Notes: generated by a model from the sequence alone, not told the origin. 64,000 nucleotides of DNA from Platycnemis pennipes (GCA_933228895.1 OW121854.1:10853131-10917130), one strand, 5' to 3'. Shown: positions 1-10,275, numbered from the stretch's first letter. Translations and numbers: made by a program.

Positions 1-2010
1 CACTTCCTCGTTACTTACTCGGTCGATCCATTTAATCTTCAGCATTCTTCTGTAACACCACATTTCAAATGCTTCTACCCTTTTCTTCTCCGCTGCTGTC
101 ATCGTCCATGATTCACTGCCGTAAAGAAAAATGCTCCAGATGTATGTTCTGATGAACTGTTTTCTTACTTCTATGCTTGTATTTCCTGCTGTAAGTAGAT
201 TCTTCTTCTGAAAGAATGCCCGCTTTGCCTGGGCTATTCTACTCACTATTTCTTTCTTGCTTCGTCCATCGTTGGTTACTCTGCTTCCCAGGTAACAGAA
301 CTCTTTCACCTCTTCCAGTTTCTGTTTTCCTAGTTTAACGTTGGTTTTCGCCTCTTCTCTTTTGCTGCACACCAATATCTTAGTCTTCTTCTTATTGATC
401 TCCAGCTGATATCTCGCCATAGTCCTTTCCAGGGTCGTTAGCATCTTATTCAGCTCCTTCTCTGTCTCTGCTATGAGAGCTATGTCATCAGCGAATCGTA
501 GCATACTGATTGTTTCTCCGTGGATTTTCACTCCAGAACACTTCTCCTTGACTTCATTTATGGCTCTCTCGATGTAAACATTAAAAATTACGGGAGACAG
601 TGCGCAGCCTTGTCTCACTCCTTTCCTTATTCTTGCCTCTTCACAGCTGGATCCAGATTTAATTACAGCAACTTGGTTTTTGTACAGACTGTGTATAATT
701 CTTCGGTCATTGTAGGACACTCCAATTCCCTTCAGAATTCCAAGCATTGAATCCCAATCCACGTTGTCAAAGGCCTTCTCTAAATCCACAAATGCAATGA
801 AGGTCGGTTTGTTCTTCTCCATTCTCTTCTCTATGAGTAGCCTAAGGGCCAATATTGCTTCCCTTGTACCCTTACTTTTCCTGAATCCGAATTGATCTTC
901 ATCCAGGAACTCCTCTGCTCTTCGTTCTATTCTTCTGTAGATGATCCTGGTCAGTATCTTTGATGCATGTGTCGTCAGGCTTATAGTCCTGAAATTTTCG
1001 CATTTCTCCGCTCTCTTCTTCTTGGGAATAGGAATGATGATGTTTTTCTCGAAGTCCCTTGGAATTTCCCCTGTTGAATACATGTCGCAGATGGTTTTGT
1101 AGAGATGAATTAATGTCTTCTCTCCTGCATTTTTAATTAGTTCTGCAGGGACATCATCAATACCTGAGGCCTTATTCATCCGAAGATCCCTTACTGCAGC
1201 GTCGAATTCCGATCTTAATATTGATGCCCCCATATCATCTATTTCCACTTCGCTTTCCTCTTCAATAGCTTTTGTGCTGAGATTTTTTCCATTGTATAGC
1301 TCTTCCAGATATTCTTTCCACCTCTTCACTTTGTCCTCGTTTTCAATCAAAATTCCTCCATTCTTGTCCCTTATGGCATTGCCTCTTGCGCTCCGTTCCT
1401 TGAAGTGGTTCCTCACTATGCTGTAGGCCGCTTCCACCTTTCCAAGTGCAAGGTTGCTTTGTACATCTTCGCAAAGATTTTTCAACCACAGCTCTCTAGC
1501 TTTCCTTGCTTTGCGACTTATTTCGTTCCTTATTCTTTTGTAGCAGAGCTGCCCTTCTTCAGTTTTCGCATTCTTGTACTTTCTTCTTTCTTCAATCAAT
1601 TCTAAGACTTCCTCCGTGATCCATGGCTTCTTCTTGGCAACTTTTCTTCTTCCAAGAACTTCTTTTGCGGCTTCCTGTAGTCCACATTTAATGTTTTCCC
1701 AACGCTCTTCCACTGATTTCTCATTCAGGTTCTCTCCTATGTTGTTTCCCACTGCTTTTTGAAATGCCAACTGATGTTGAGCCTCCTTTAGTTTTTCTAC
1801 TTGCCATATATTCTTCTTTGTTTTCTTCAATTTCTTGAATTTTAGATGGCATTTCATCATCACTAAATTATGGTCACTGTCGATGTCTGCCCCAGGGTAG
1901 CTTTTGCAGTCCTTCACTTGGTTTCTAAATCTCTGCTTCACTAAAATGTAGTCTATTTGGCATCTTCTTCTGTCTCCTGGCATTTTCCATCCAAAATATA
2001 GCGTCTTTAT
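1..2010 (-). CDS. RTE-type LINE ORF2 (endonuclease remnant, reverse transcriptase, C-terminal domain), cut by the window edge
   Basis: The minus strand is open for 670 codons from a TAA at 2011-2013 to the left edge. The first ~60 residues are the end of an APE-type endonuclease: RRRCQIDYILV, then GADIDSDHNLV with the catalytic SDH near residue 44. The reverse transcriptase follows, with FVDLEKAFDNVDW, GVRQGCALSPVIFN and the active-site RFADDI at 481-498 (residue ~505). The C-terminal part has YLGSRVTNDGRSKKEI, YGSESWTMTAAEKKRVEAF and MWCYRRMLKIKWIDRVSNEEV. This layout matches RTE/BovB-group proteins. The copy is 5'-truncated, since the N-terminal endonuclease is missing at 2011. Absence of any stop over 2 kb, in a window where all other LINE copies are broken, suggests a recent insertion. 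Its 3' end lies outside. Confidence 0.9.
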   Translation of the reverse strand, partial: MKTLYFGWKMPGDRRRCQIDYILVKQRFRNQVKDCKSYPGADIDSDHNLVMMKCHLKFKKLKKTKKNIWQVEKLKEAQHQLAFQKAVGNNIGENLNEKSVEERWENIKCGLQEAAKEVLGRRKVAKKKPWITEEVLELIEERRKYKNAKTEEGQLCYKRIRNEISRKARKARELWLKNLCEDVQSNLALGKVEAAYSIVRNHFKERSARGNAIRDKNGGILIENEDKVKRWKEYLEELYNGKNLSTKAIEEESEVEIDDMGASILRSEFDAAVRDLRMNKASGIDDVPAELIKNAGEKTLIHLYKTICDMYSTGEIPRDFEKNIIIPIPKKKRAEKCENFRTISLTTHASKILTRIIYRRIERRAEEFLDEDQFGFRKSKGTREAILALRLLIEKRMEKNKPTFIAFVDLEKAFDNVDWDSMLGILKGIGVSYNDRRIIHSLYKNQVAVIKSGSSCEEARIRKGVRQGCALSPVIFNVYIERAINEVKEKCSGVKIHGETISMLRFADDIALIAETEKELNKMLTTLERTMARYQLEINKKKTKILVCSKREEAKTNVKLGKQKLEEVKEFCYLGSRVTNDGRSKKEIVSRIAQAKRAFFQKKNLLTAGNTSIEVRKQFIRTYIWSIFLYGSESWTMTAAEKKRVEAFEMWCYRRMLKIKWIDRVSNEEV

Positions 2011-2011
2011 T

Positions 2012-2306
2012 TATACCAATACTATTAAAATAATCACTTGGTAAGATTCCACAAATTTATCTTGTTTTATTTAGAAATTTAGAAATTTAGTTTAGATGAT
2101 TTAGTATGGATGTAGATAAATTTAGTTTAGAAATTTATCTACATCCATACCTACCGTGAACATATGATGTGCTCATACTACAAATCCTAGAATTCCAATT
2201 GCTACTATTGCGTAAATTATTCCCAGTACTCCAAAAGTTTCCTTTTTTCCACTTTCCTGAGCAAAAAAAAAAAAAAAAAAAATTTGTGGAATCTTATACC
2301 AATACT
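2012..2306. repeat. Inverted- and direct-repeat flanked 0.29-kb unit with poly(A) run and 20-bp hairpin
   Basis: The 12-mer TATACCAATACT occurs at 2012-2023 and 2295-2306. Inverted arms at 2038-2058 and 2280-2302 (AAGATTCCACAAATTT and complement) differ only by a 2-bp gap. Between them lie a perfect 20-bp inverted repeat (2104-2123 with 2131-2150, 7-nt loop) and about 20 A residues near 2264-2282. It looks like a small non-autonomous insertion next to the 5' break of the RTE copy. Whether it is a MITE or a retroposed piece is not settled. Confidence 0.45.
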
Positions 2307-2830
2307 CTTTGACTTCAAGATTAATTTATGATAAAGAAATTTATCTAATGCCTTTTAAAGTCCAAGTTAACTCACATTAAATCTCTACTTCAAGTATCGT
2401 GAACGAATAAAACCAATTGTGTCTCGCAAGATCTCCCTTTTCGGTACCCATATTGGCTGTTTATGCCTGACTAAATACCCCATGATCGAATTGAAAATTA
2501 TGTGCTCAAATATCTGAGTAATGTCAAACATCTCAGGAGATTGATGTGAGAGAAATGGGTCTATAGTTACTCGGTTCTTCCCTATAACCGCTTTTATTGT
2601 AAGGTGTAATGTTTGCTACTTTTCAGTCATAGGGTATTGAGTCTTTAGTATTTTATTGACTATAATATCTAGGTAGCGGGATGTTTCAGATGCCTAATGT
2701 TTTATATGTATACTCTGGAAGGAATTTGATCGGAACCTGGTTCCTCGAAGTAAATTAATGCAACAGCACAAATAATTCACCATTGTTCTCTCAGGATATT
2801 GTCCTACTCTTTGGCCTACCTACCGTCGTG
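2307..2830. other. Unassigned AT-rich spacer
   Basis: No reading frame, repeat or splice-bounded coding segment is recognisable here. Confidence 0.5.
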
Positions 2831-3455
2831 TACATCTACATCCACATAATACCCTGCAAGACACCTCAAAGGCGTGTGGCAGGGGGTGAATTCTCACGAA
2901 AAATGCACTATATATCATTCATTTAAAAGGATTTGCATTAATATATTAGTTTAGATTGCAATATTTAAAAAGATAAAAATAGCAAATCAAACATACAAAA
3001 ACATGCTGTTAGTTGGGTTAGCTTCAAGCCCTTATACCAACATGCAACTACCTATGTTATTCATCGCTACTCGCGTATTGGATATATTTACCGTTATTCA
3101 TATCTCTAATTGTAAGAGGAAAAAAGGAAATTTTGAATCTTCGGCAGTCAATTTCTCTAATTTTGTAATTATGGTCCAGTCTACCATAGTAAGTTGGGGT
3201 TCGCAAAATGTTTTTAACGTCATCTGTGAAAATATTGTCTTGGAATTTATTTAGGAGATTAAGTCTCAATTTCAACCTGCGATCTGACAATGATTCCCAT
3301 TTTAATTCATTTAATAGACTGGTTACCCGAATAAGGTTATCGTACCGTCCCTTTACAAATCTTGCCAATCATCGCTGCGCACGTTCAAGTTCGCTATTTA
3401 GACCGATTTGTTAGGGATCCCATACACCGGCAGCATATTCCAAATGAGGTCTAAC
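2831..3455 (-). mobile_element. CR1/L2-type LINE family A, 3' end copy
   Basis: On the minus strand it runs from the region encoding RPHLEYAAG through ARFVKGRYDNLIRVTSLLNELKWESLSDRRLK to the ORF end, the 3' UTR (ACCCAACTAACAGCATG) and the tail hairpin at 2840-2895, ending in GGATGTAGATGTA. Frames are broken: a stop interrupts the segment around 3410 and the 3057-3368 piece is in one frame. It is 5'-truncated at 3455. Confidence 0.85.
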
Positions 3456-3745
3456 CTCGATTACCATGAATAAGAGTACGTGTGGTCTCCAGTGTCCTGC
3501 AGTCTAGCCAAAACGACGCCTCGTAGTGGACACCAAAGCGGTTGGATGGTCACAAAGTCATCACCGGCCTGAGATCCAAAGCCTCCGCTCCTGCAGACTC
3601 CACGATATGGCTCGTTTCTGCCTTCCGCTCCAAAGCATCGACCACCGATCGGTCATTAGTTCCAACACTGATCGACTAAAAATGGCGATACTTTAACTTT
3701 CACGATCCCAAGCGCACTTAATTAACAAACGCAATTGGCCCCCTC
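3456..3745. other. Unassigned segment
   Basis: Moderately GC-rich; no family or frame recognised. Confidence 0.4.
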
Positions 3746-4113
3746 CTACATGTACGTAATACCCTGCGAGCCACCGCGAGGGTGTGTGGCAGGGGTTGAA
3801 GATCACCAGACGTGCACTACTCGCATGCGACTAAGAACTACAACGCTAATACCTCAAGCTAACATGTTAGATGTAAGAGTCACGCGCAACTAAATGGTTA
3901 GTATCTTCATAGTAATGAAGGGAGTACTGTTTAGAAAGGCAGTTCTCTAAAAATATATGTTTCTGTATACTTCCCTGTCATGAATGTGTTGACAAGCATG
4001 TTTTCATGAAAAAGTAGCATCATAGTTCCATGTAAGTAGTGCACGTTCTGTGACCTTCATCCCCTGCCACACACCCTCGCGGTGGCTCGCAGGGCATTAC
4101 GTGGATGTAGATG
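3746..4113. mobile_element. Two LINE 3' tails in inverted (head-to-head) arrangement
   Basis: At 3746-3915 the tail reads on the minus strand (TACGTAATACCCTGCGAGCC at its left end). At 4033-4113 a similar tail reads on the plus strand and ends GTGGATGTAGATG. Both carry the GTGTGTGGCAGGGG/CCCCTGCCACACAC hairpin, in the CACCGCGAGGG variant typical of family B and relatives. About 120 bp of unrelated sequence lies between. Confidence 0.7.
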
Positions 4114-4416
4114 TAAGCCCCTGTAGGCGACCCTTGTGTTGGCCAATTTAGCATATCTGAAGTTGTCACTAGTTTCACCAAGATGCTCAACAACGCTGGG
4201 TTTTTTTAAACATTTTTTAGAAGCTTTGTCACCGCGCGTAGAAGATCCTTTAAGACACAGGGAAAGAAGAGTCAGAATGGTAACGATTGTAGGGTCTGAG
4301 AAATGGAATACAGAGGAGGAGTAAACCGCTACAATGCTTGATGCTACAGATTTGAAAGGAGTTGAATCTACGCAGTCATTTCTATTGGTGTCCATGTCAC
4401 GGCCGCCCGAAAGTAA
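4114..4416. other. Unassigned segment with no supported gene
   Basis: A 112-codon minus-strand frame covers it, but its right part is reverse-read LINE tail and it has no recognisable motif. Confidence 0.4.
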
Positions 4417-4916
4417 TGTGGGCGTTTACTCGGAACCGAAAATGCAATTTTGTGCCCGAAATGAATAGATGGAAACGAAAAAATAATTTTAGTGAAAAAA
4501 ATAATCTTATAATCACAACCATTCACTCATAAATCAAAAATGTAAATAAGCAAAAGGTGACGCCCACTGAAAATATTGCTGTGATAACATTGACGACATT
4601 TTCCTCCCGTCCTTTACTGCTTTTAGGGGAGGGGAAGGGAGTGGAGGGGGATTGTCGGAAAGTGTGCTAGCACAGATCCTGTCGCAACTGCACCTATTGA
4701 CAGAGTCAGTCGTGTCCCCCCCATTGCGATGAGGTGAAGTAGCTTCGCGGGCTCAGTTGTGATTGGACGAAGTCCGTCAGAGGTTGCACCACGCCCACTT
4801 TTCCGAAAGGGTTAAAAACATTAGTTTTTCGATGCCTATAACTCGAGAAATAATTGACGGATCAATAAACAGAAAAATACGGGTCTTTTTATTTTACAAA
4901 CTCCATCAGATTCGGA
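4417..4916 (+). mobile_element. MITE-1 copy, 3' end missing
   Basis: Starts AATGTGGGCGTTTACTCGG and follows the family to TTTACAAACTCCATCAGATTCGG, then stops before the right terminal repeat. A second copy begins 14 bp later, so the two sit in tandem. The CRE-like palindrome is mutated here (TGACGACA). Confidence 0.8.
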
Positions 4917-4930
4917 AAGCAGAAAGCAGC

Positions 4931-5463
4931 AGGGGGTGTTTACTCGGAACCAAAATCGCAATTTTGTACACGAAATCGTAAGATGGAAACGAAAAAAGAA
5001 TTTTAGTGAAAAAATTAATCTTCTAACCACAACCAATCATCATTAATCAAAAATTAAAATAAGCCAAAGGTGATGCCCGCCGAAAAAGCTGCTTTGATAT
5101 CATTGACGTCATTTACCTCCCTTCCTCGACTGCTCTTATGGGAAGGGAAGGGAGTGGAGGGGCGTTCTCGGAAAGTCTGCTCGCACAGATACTGTCGCAA
5201 TCGCACCCATTGGGGAAAGCCAGCTGTGTCTCCCCCTTTACGATGAGGCGAAGCAGCTTGGCGGGCTCATTTGTGATTGGACGAAGTCGACATACGTCAG
5301 AGGTTGCACCACGCCCAATTTTCCAAGAGGGTTAAAAACATCAGTTTTTCGCCGCTTATAACTGGAGAAATAATTGACGGATCAATAAACGGAAAAATAC
5401 GGGTCTTTTTTTTTACAAACTCTATTAGATTCGGCAATAAAAAATATGGCAAATGACCCCGTT
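4931..5463 (+). mobile_element. MITE-1 copy, nearly complete
   Basis: The left end AGGGGGTGTTTACTCGG and right end GGCAAATGACCCCGTT form the imperfect terminal inverted repeat. The body contains CATTGACGTCATTT near 5103, the GGAAGGGAAGGGAGTGG stretch, and AACATCAGTTTTTCGCCGC. It has no transposase frame; the overlapping short frames are unrelated to any family. Confidence 0.85.
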
Positions 5464-5892
5464 GGGACGGAGGAATTGATGAAATGCGGCTGAATTCGCC
5501 GAATGGGGGAAAACCATCGCTAGCCACTATTATGCATTCGTTGCTCAAAATAGAGGACAAAGTTTCATGTGCTATATGATTGCATAGTTTTTCTTTTGTT
5601 GTTTCCTTACGATGTTCATTGTTTCCTCATGAACTTCCTTTGAACTTGTAATGTTGTATTTTTTGTCTGCTAATGCTATCATGACTTCTTTGTTGTTTCT
5701 CCTTGGTTCCTTACATCACGTTTAAGTTTTCAGGGGATGTAAATGTCTATTTCGCGAAATTATGGGGATTTGGTGGTGCAATATCATCACATGATACCGT
5801 CTTGCAGGGCGCATTCATAACACAATTGAAAACATTCTTCAAAAAGTACACAGAAGGAGAGAACTTAGTATTCTTCACATAAAATTTATTGT
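5464..5892. other. Unassigned spacer
   Basis: Thymine-rich with TTG/TTC runs; no gene or known repeat seen. Confidence 0.4.
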
Positions 5893-5933
5893 TCCACCAC
5901 CGGTTTCGTCGCTAAGGCGACATCATCTGGACC
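5893..5933 (-). ncRNA. Decayed hammerhead-ribozyme-like core
   Basis: On the minus strand the order is CAGATGA, a stem GTCGC/GCGAC with loop CTTA, then GAAACCGGTG. A canonical core is CUGAUGA-stem II-GAAA-stem III-NUH. Here the U of CUGAUGA is A, and the nucleotide at the cleavage position is G, which is not tolerated. The flanks (AATAAATTTTATGTGAAG) continue as a repeat-like sequence. It is likely an inactive relic. Confidence 0.4.
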
Positions 5934-5945
5934 AGTTCATTTTTC

Positions 5946-7386
5946 ATATAAAACACCAAGTCATTTCATATTAAACACCATTCTAGGTTTATAAACTGTA
6001 TTTAGTTAGGGCTGTGAGGGGTGACAGTGGTTGAGGGAATGAAGAAATTAATTCGGAAAAGGTCCAAGTGTTTTTCAATGGTTCAAGGAGCGAGGATAGG
6101 TTACAGGAAAGAGTTTAGGGGTGTGGAGGATGGTAGGCGAGTTGGAGCTCACGATGGGGGACTAGGGAGGGAAAGAGAAACTCAAAAAGACATCGAATGG
6201 CTTGGAGGCGTTGTAGGTTCCGAAATTCGTATGTCCAAAAGAGTTCTCAATCCGTTTACAAATTTCCTTTTCACACATTTCCTTATTTCCATAGTTTCTA
6301 GTTGGTCAATTCCTTGCCCCTTCTTCTCCCATGGTCAACTTTCCATCACCGTTTTCTGAACTGGGATTGGTTGATCTGTTATTTACGCCTTAGAGACAAA
6401 ACCGCTCGTGGATGAAATTATTATATGTGAAAAATACAAAGTGTTCAAATTCTCTGATCATGGATTTTCATAAAGTTAACCCTAAAATCACAAATTTGTT
6501 CACGGATATAATTCAGACTGTCACTGGACCAATGAATTCATTTCCGTGAAAGACTATTGGAGTGAAGATCTTCGACTTGCAGCAGTGGATCACCGGCTAC
6601 AAACAGCGTGCAATGGATAACACGAATCGATGCTGCGTTATTCAAGGTTAATTTAGGAGAAATACAAGTAGAGGAGTGTTTAGCACGAAAGTAGCGTAGT
6701 AAGCATTAGGTCTTTTAGGACGTTAAAGAATATAAAATGGGTCGCGTTCCCAATTTTCAAAACCAGGTCTATCATTAGCTACGAATCCCGAATTCCGTAT
6801 TGGATCGATTAATCTCTAAGGTCAGATCAGCAGACACATGAAAGGCCTTATCATGGAGGCGGGAAGGATATGAAAGAATAAGTACATTCGAATCAATCTT
6901 TGATGAAATTATCGCGGGAAATTATGCGGTTAGCGCTGAGGCGGAACGTATTAGCCTTCGCTCCCTTGCGCAATATTCACTTGTCCTCCGACGGTTGCCT
7001 AATCCGCATCCTGGAGTGAATGACGTGAAATATGGCCGGGCAATACATTTCCTCGCGTAAAAAAATGCCGGGCTCCAAAACCAAGCTCACTCTGATAAGT
7101 GAGATTTAAGTCCACCAAATGCTGAGAGCGGTGAAATCCACTTGTCAGAATAAAAGGGCTTTTTCCTTTCCGAAACACCGCCTGAGGTATTTCCGCTCCA
7201 ACGACCGATGATAAAGTGATTTTTCATATCCAACCCCAAGTTCGCCTGCTTAATTTCCTCGACATCTCTCTGCTGACGAAAGAAATAACTGCGAAGAGAC
7301 GCAACACCCGGTAGAGCCACTCCAATGTTCCATTGTTAGCCATGAGTGTTCTTTACGAAATATAGCTGAAGAGCGGGCTCTTGACA
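5946..7386. other. Unassigned 1.4-kb stretch
   Basis: No LINE, terminal-repeat element or coding motif seen. A 112-codon plus frame (6021-6359) and a 77-codon minus frame (7087-7320) lack recognisable domains and splice support. Confidence 0.4.
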
Positions 7387-7413
7387 CATCTATATAATAC
7401 CCTGCAAGCCACC
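7387..7413 (-). mobile_element. Family A tail fragment
   Basis: A lone piece of the tail end (TATATAATACCCTGCAAGCC) abuts the next, longer copy. Confidence 0.6.
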
Positions 7414-8325
7414 ATATCTACATCTACATCTACATAATACCCTGAAAGCCACCACAAGGGTGTGTGGCAGGGGGTGATTGCTCACCAAACATGCACTACA
7501 TATCATGCATAAAAAAGGAATAGTATTAATATAGTAGTCACAACTACACTATTTAAAAAATTGCAAAGCAAACATGCAAAAACATTCTGTTAGTTGGGTT
7601 AGCTTTAAGTACTCATACCAACATGCAGCTACCAATGCTATTCATTGCTACTCTCCGATAGGACATATTTACCGTTATTCGTATCTCTAATTGTGCGAGG
7701 GAAAAAGGACATTTTGAATCGGTCAGTTCGGCAATCAATTTCTCTAACTTTATGATTATGGTCCAGTCTGCCATAGTAAGTTGGGGTTCGTAAAATATTT
7801 TTAACATCATCACTGAAAATATTGCCTTGGAATTTGTGGAAGAGATTAAGTCTAAATTTCAACCTTCGATCTGACAATGATTCCCATTTCAATTCATTTA
7901 ACAGACTGGTTACGCTAATATAATTATCGTATCGTCCCTTTACAAATCTTGCCGATCTTCGCTGCACACGTTCAAGTTCATTACTTATACCGATTTCGTA
8001 GGGATCCCATACACTGGCAGCATATTCCAAATGAGGTCTAACAAGGGAAAAGTAGCTGATTTCTCGTACATGATCGTCACATTTAACCAATACTCTTTTA
8101 ATGAAACCCAGTTTGCGATTCGCTTGACCCATTATTTCACGAATGTGTTTACCCCAGGAAAGATCATGTGTCAGTCTTATTCCAAGATATTTAATGGATT
8201 CCACGTTTGTTAATTCATTATTACTTATTTTGTAAGTGGTAGGAGGAGAGCTATTCTTTTTCCAAAAATTCATTACAAGACATTTCTTAAAGTTTAATTC
8301 TAACTGCCATGTATCACACCAATGC
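7414..8325 (-). mobile_element. LINE family A, 3' part with 233-codon frame
   Basis: The minus-strand frame 7638-8339 is one of the best preserved family A C-termini. It runs from WQLELNFKKCLVMNFWKKN through YLGIRLTHDLSWGKHIREI, RPHLEYAASVWDPYEIG, ARFVKGRYDNYISVTSLL and YYGRLDHNHKVREIDCRTDR to a stop after SESSNE. The reverse transcriptase catalytic domain is absent, so this is a 5'-truncated copy and not a host gene. The 3' UTR and the tail hairpin with three TAGATG units follow, to 7414. Confidence 0.9.
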
Positions 8326-8785
8326 GCGGTGCAATACATGTGCGCGGTAGTGGGAAAATTGAAACAAACATGCTCTATTTATTAGGTATATTTAAAAAGA
8401 ATTAGTAGCTATATCCTAGTCGAAACATAACAATTTAAAAAAAAACTTGAAATAGTAAAGCAAGCAATATCATGCTGTTAGTTGGGTTAGCCTTAAGTCC
8501 TTATGCCAACATGCAACCGCCTATACTACCAATTGGTACACTTGTATATATGTTATTGAATATATTAACAACTATTCACATCACTAGTTGTACGAGGAAA
8601 GAAGGACATTTTGAATCTGTCAGTTCGGTAATCAATTTCTCTAATTTTATGATGATGTATGTCCGTTGATTGATGTTGTCCGATGATTTTATGTCGTTGT
8701 ATGTCCGGCGTCGGCTGAATGTGTTTAACGCCATCAGCAAAAATATTCTCTTGAAATTTAGTTAACAGATGAAGTCTAAATTTCA

Positions 8786-9006
8786 TATAGTTGATAACTT
8801 CAGGCTTAACTATGTGATACCTTCCCATAATGGAAAAAAAAGAATGAAACTTTGTTAGGTCCACTTTATGTTTGAATAGACACGACCCGTGTTTCATAAC
8901 GTATACATCTTTATGTTACGTACCTGAAGATGTAACTACGCCGTGAAACCCGGGTCTTGCCTATTTAAATATAAAGCGAACATAACAGCGTTTCATTCTT
9001 TTATTT
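8786..9006 (+). mobile_element. 221-bp insertion with 11-bp target duplication and ribozyme-like core
   Basis: TCTAAATTTCA is duplicated exactly at 8775-8785 and 9007-9017, dividing a LINE copy. The insert carries inverted AAAAGAATGAAAC (~8838) and GTTTCATTCTTTT (~8989). An 11-bp duplication suits a retroposed, Penelope-like or SINE-like unit more than a DNA transposon. No protein is encoded. Confidence 0.7.
8920..8960 (+). ncRNA. Hammerhead-like motif with palindromic helix III (CCCGGG) and GUC
   Basis: The order CTGAAGATG, short spacer, GTGAAACCCGGGTC matches CUGAnGA-stem II-GAAA-stem III-GUC, with an A for the second U of the core. Helix III can form only between two molecules because CCCGGG has no loop. 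Helix II is weak. Confidence 0.35.
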
Positions 9007-9469
9007 TCTAAATTTCAACCTACGATGTGATAATGACTACCATTTTAGTCCATCTAATAGACTGGTTGAGGTTATATAATAATCATGTCGTCCCTTTGCA
9101 AATCTTGCAGAACTTCGCTGCACATCGGTAGATTTAACATACCGTGCGTTATAAACATGAGTATATTGTTTCCCTGGAGATTTAGCTGCTGGTAGAATCA
9201 TATCTAGGAGTTGATTCCTGGGGTTGTGTTCCAAAAACCTCTCTGATATTGTCGGTGGCGACAGGCGCCCAGCATCTCATCTCGTGCAGTATAGCCAAGG
9301 ACACGAGGAGCGAGTGCAGGCGTTGATATCTCCGTAGGGCTGTACGATACCACGATATATCGTCGACGATACTCGATATGCACTTTATATCGGGAGTCGA
9401 TATTTCGAAACGCGATATCACGATATGTCGATATCCCGATGTGTCGATATCCGATATCCCGATATTCCA

Positions 9470-9615
9470 ATATGACGATATGACGAATACCGATATGCCG
9501 ATATCACGATATGACGATATCTCGATATGACGATATCTCGATATGACGATATCTCGATATGACGATATCTCGATATGACGATATCCCTTATGACGATATC
9601 CCGATATGACGATAT
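9470..9615. repeat. CGATATGA/CGATATCT tandem minisatellite
   Basis: A 16-bp unit (CGATATGACGATATCT) repeats about eight times with little change. Each unit is rich in self-complementary GATATC. Confidence 0.9.
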
Positions 9616-9979
9616 CCTGACCCAGGTGTTTTTTTTAGAGACAATAATGTCTCTATTTAGCGCAATTTCTCGGCAATGGTTGATCGGATTGAAGTGCAAT
9701 AAACGGTCTCTTCCTTATAAAATATTACACTTCCTCAATCGTTAATTATATATTTTCAATTGTCTAATTTGTTATAGTTATTAACTATAACTTTTTTTGT
9801 CATAAAATTTGGATGTAGGGAATGGAATGACCATGGTGCGATTTCATCTCTGAAAACTCGAATTCAACAAGAAAAGTTCAAAATTGTTTTTAAACCATAA
9901 TTCGGAATTTTAAAAAATTTTCACCGCTCTTCGACCAAGGAAAAATGGTTATATTTCAGCTCATATGGGCCGAATCATA

Positions 9980-10275
9980 CACTGTAAAAAGTAGATCTGA
10001 TTTTAAGGTACAAAAGCGATCTGAATTTCAGATGCAACAATTTTAAGACAGGGTATGTTGAATTTCAGCAGTAATATCTTGTCTAAAAATAAGGCAGGTG
10101 AACGGCTGAAAATCAGATCATCCAGAATCCTGCTCCCTCTGCTTCCTGCTTAACTGCTCGTGTACCAACCATCCATGTTCGTGCCTCTTCCGCACCTTGC
10201 ATCCGTGTTCCTGCCTTAGACCAGACAGCGCTTAAATTCAGATCGCACTGAAAATCAGATCAACTTTTTACAGTG
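9980..10275. mobile_element. 296-bp MITE flanked by TA, nested in the CGATAT element
   Basis: CACTGTAAAAAGTAGATCTG at the left and its near-perfect complement at 10251-10275 give a ~24-bp terminal inverted repeat with one mismatch. It is flanked by TA at 9978-9979 and 10276-10277. A TA target and the terminal repeat suit a Tc1/mariner-type non-autonomous element. No coding potential. Confidence 0.75.

Larger units (their letters stand above)
8390..9133 (-). mobile_element. Diverged LINE family A copy, split by an insertion
   Basis: The 3' UTR (TTAGTTGGGTTAGCC at ~8473) and CDS (FRLHLLTKFQENIFADGVK) are recognisable but diverged. The element continues after a 221-bp insertion (8786-9006) at TCTAAATTTCAACC and ends near the ARFAKGRHDYY segment. 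The frame is broken in several places. Confidence 0.75.

Noticed and set aside
2264..2282. Poly(A) run as the 3' tail of a processed pseudogene
   Set aside because: No coding remnant lies beside it and it is enclosed by the inverted arms of a small repeat unit.
3746..4113. Possible CRISPR-like array because of recurring tail hairpins across the window
   Set aside because: The repeats are LINE 3' ends at irregular spacing and in both orientations, in a eukaryotic genome; there are no spacers of constant size.
4057..4395. 112-codon minus-strand frame
   Set aside because: Part of it is the reverse of a LINE tail; the rest has no motif.
7638..8339. 233-codon frame as a host gene
   Set aside because: It matches many other copies in the window and the CR1-type LINE C-terminus, with the LINE tail attached.
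9204..9699. Overlapping Ile/Ser/Arg/Tyr-rich reading frames
   Set aside because: They are translations of the CGATAT tandem array and have no protein signature; the DNA repeat explains them.
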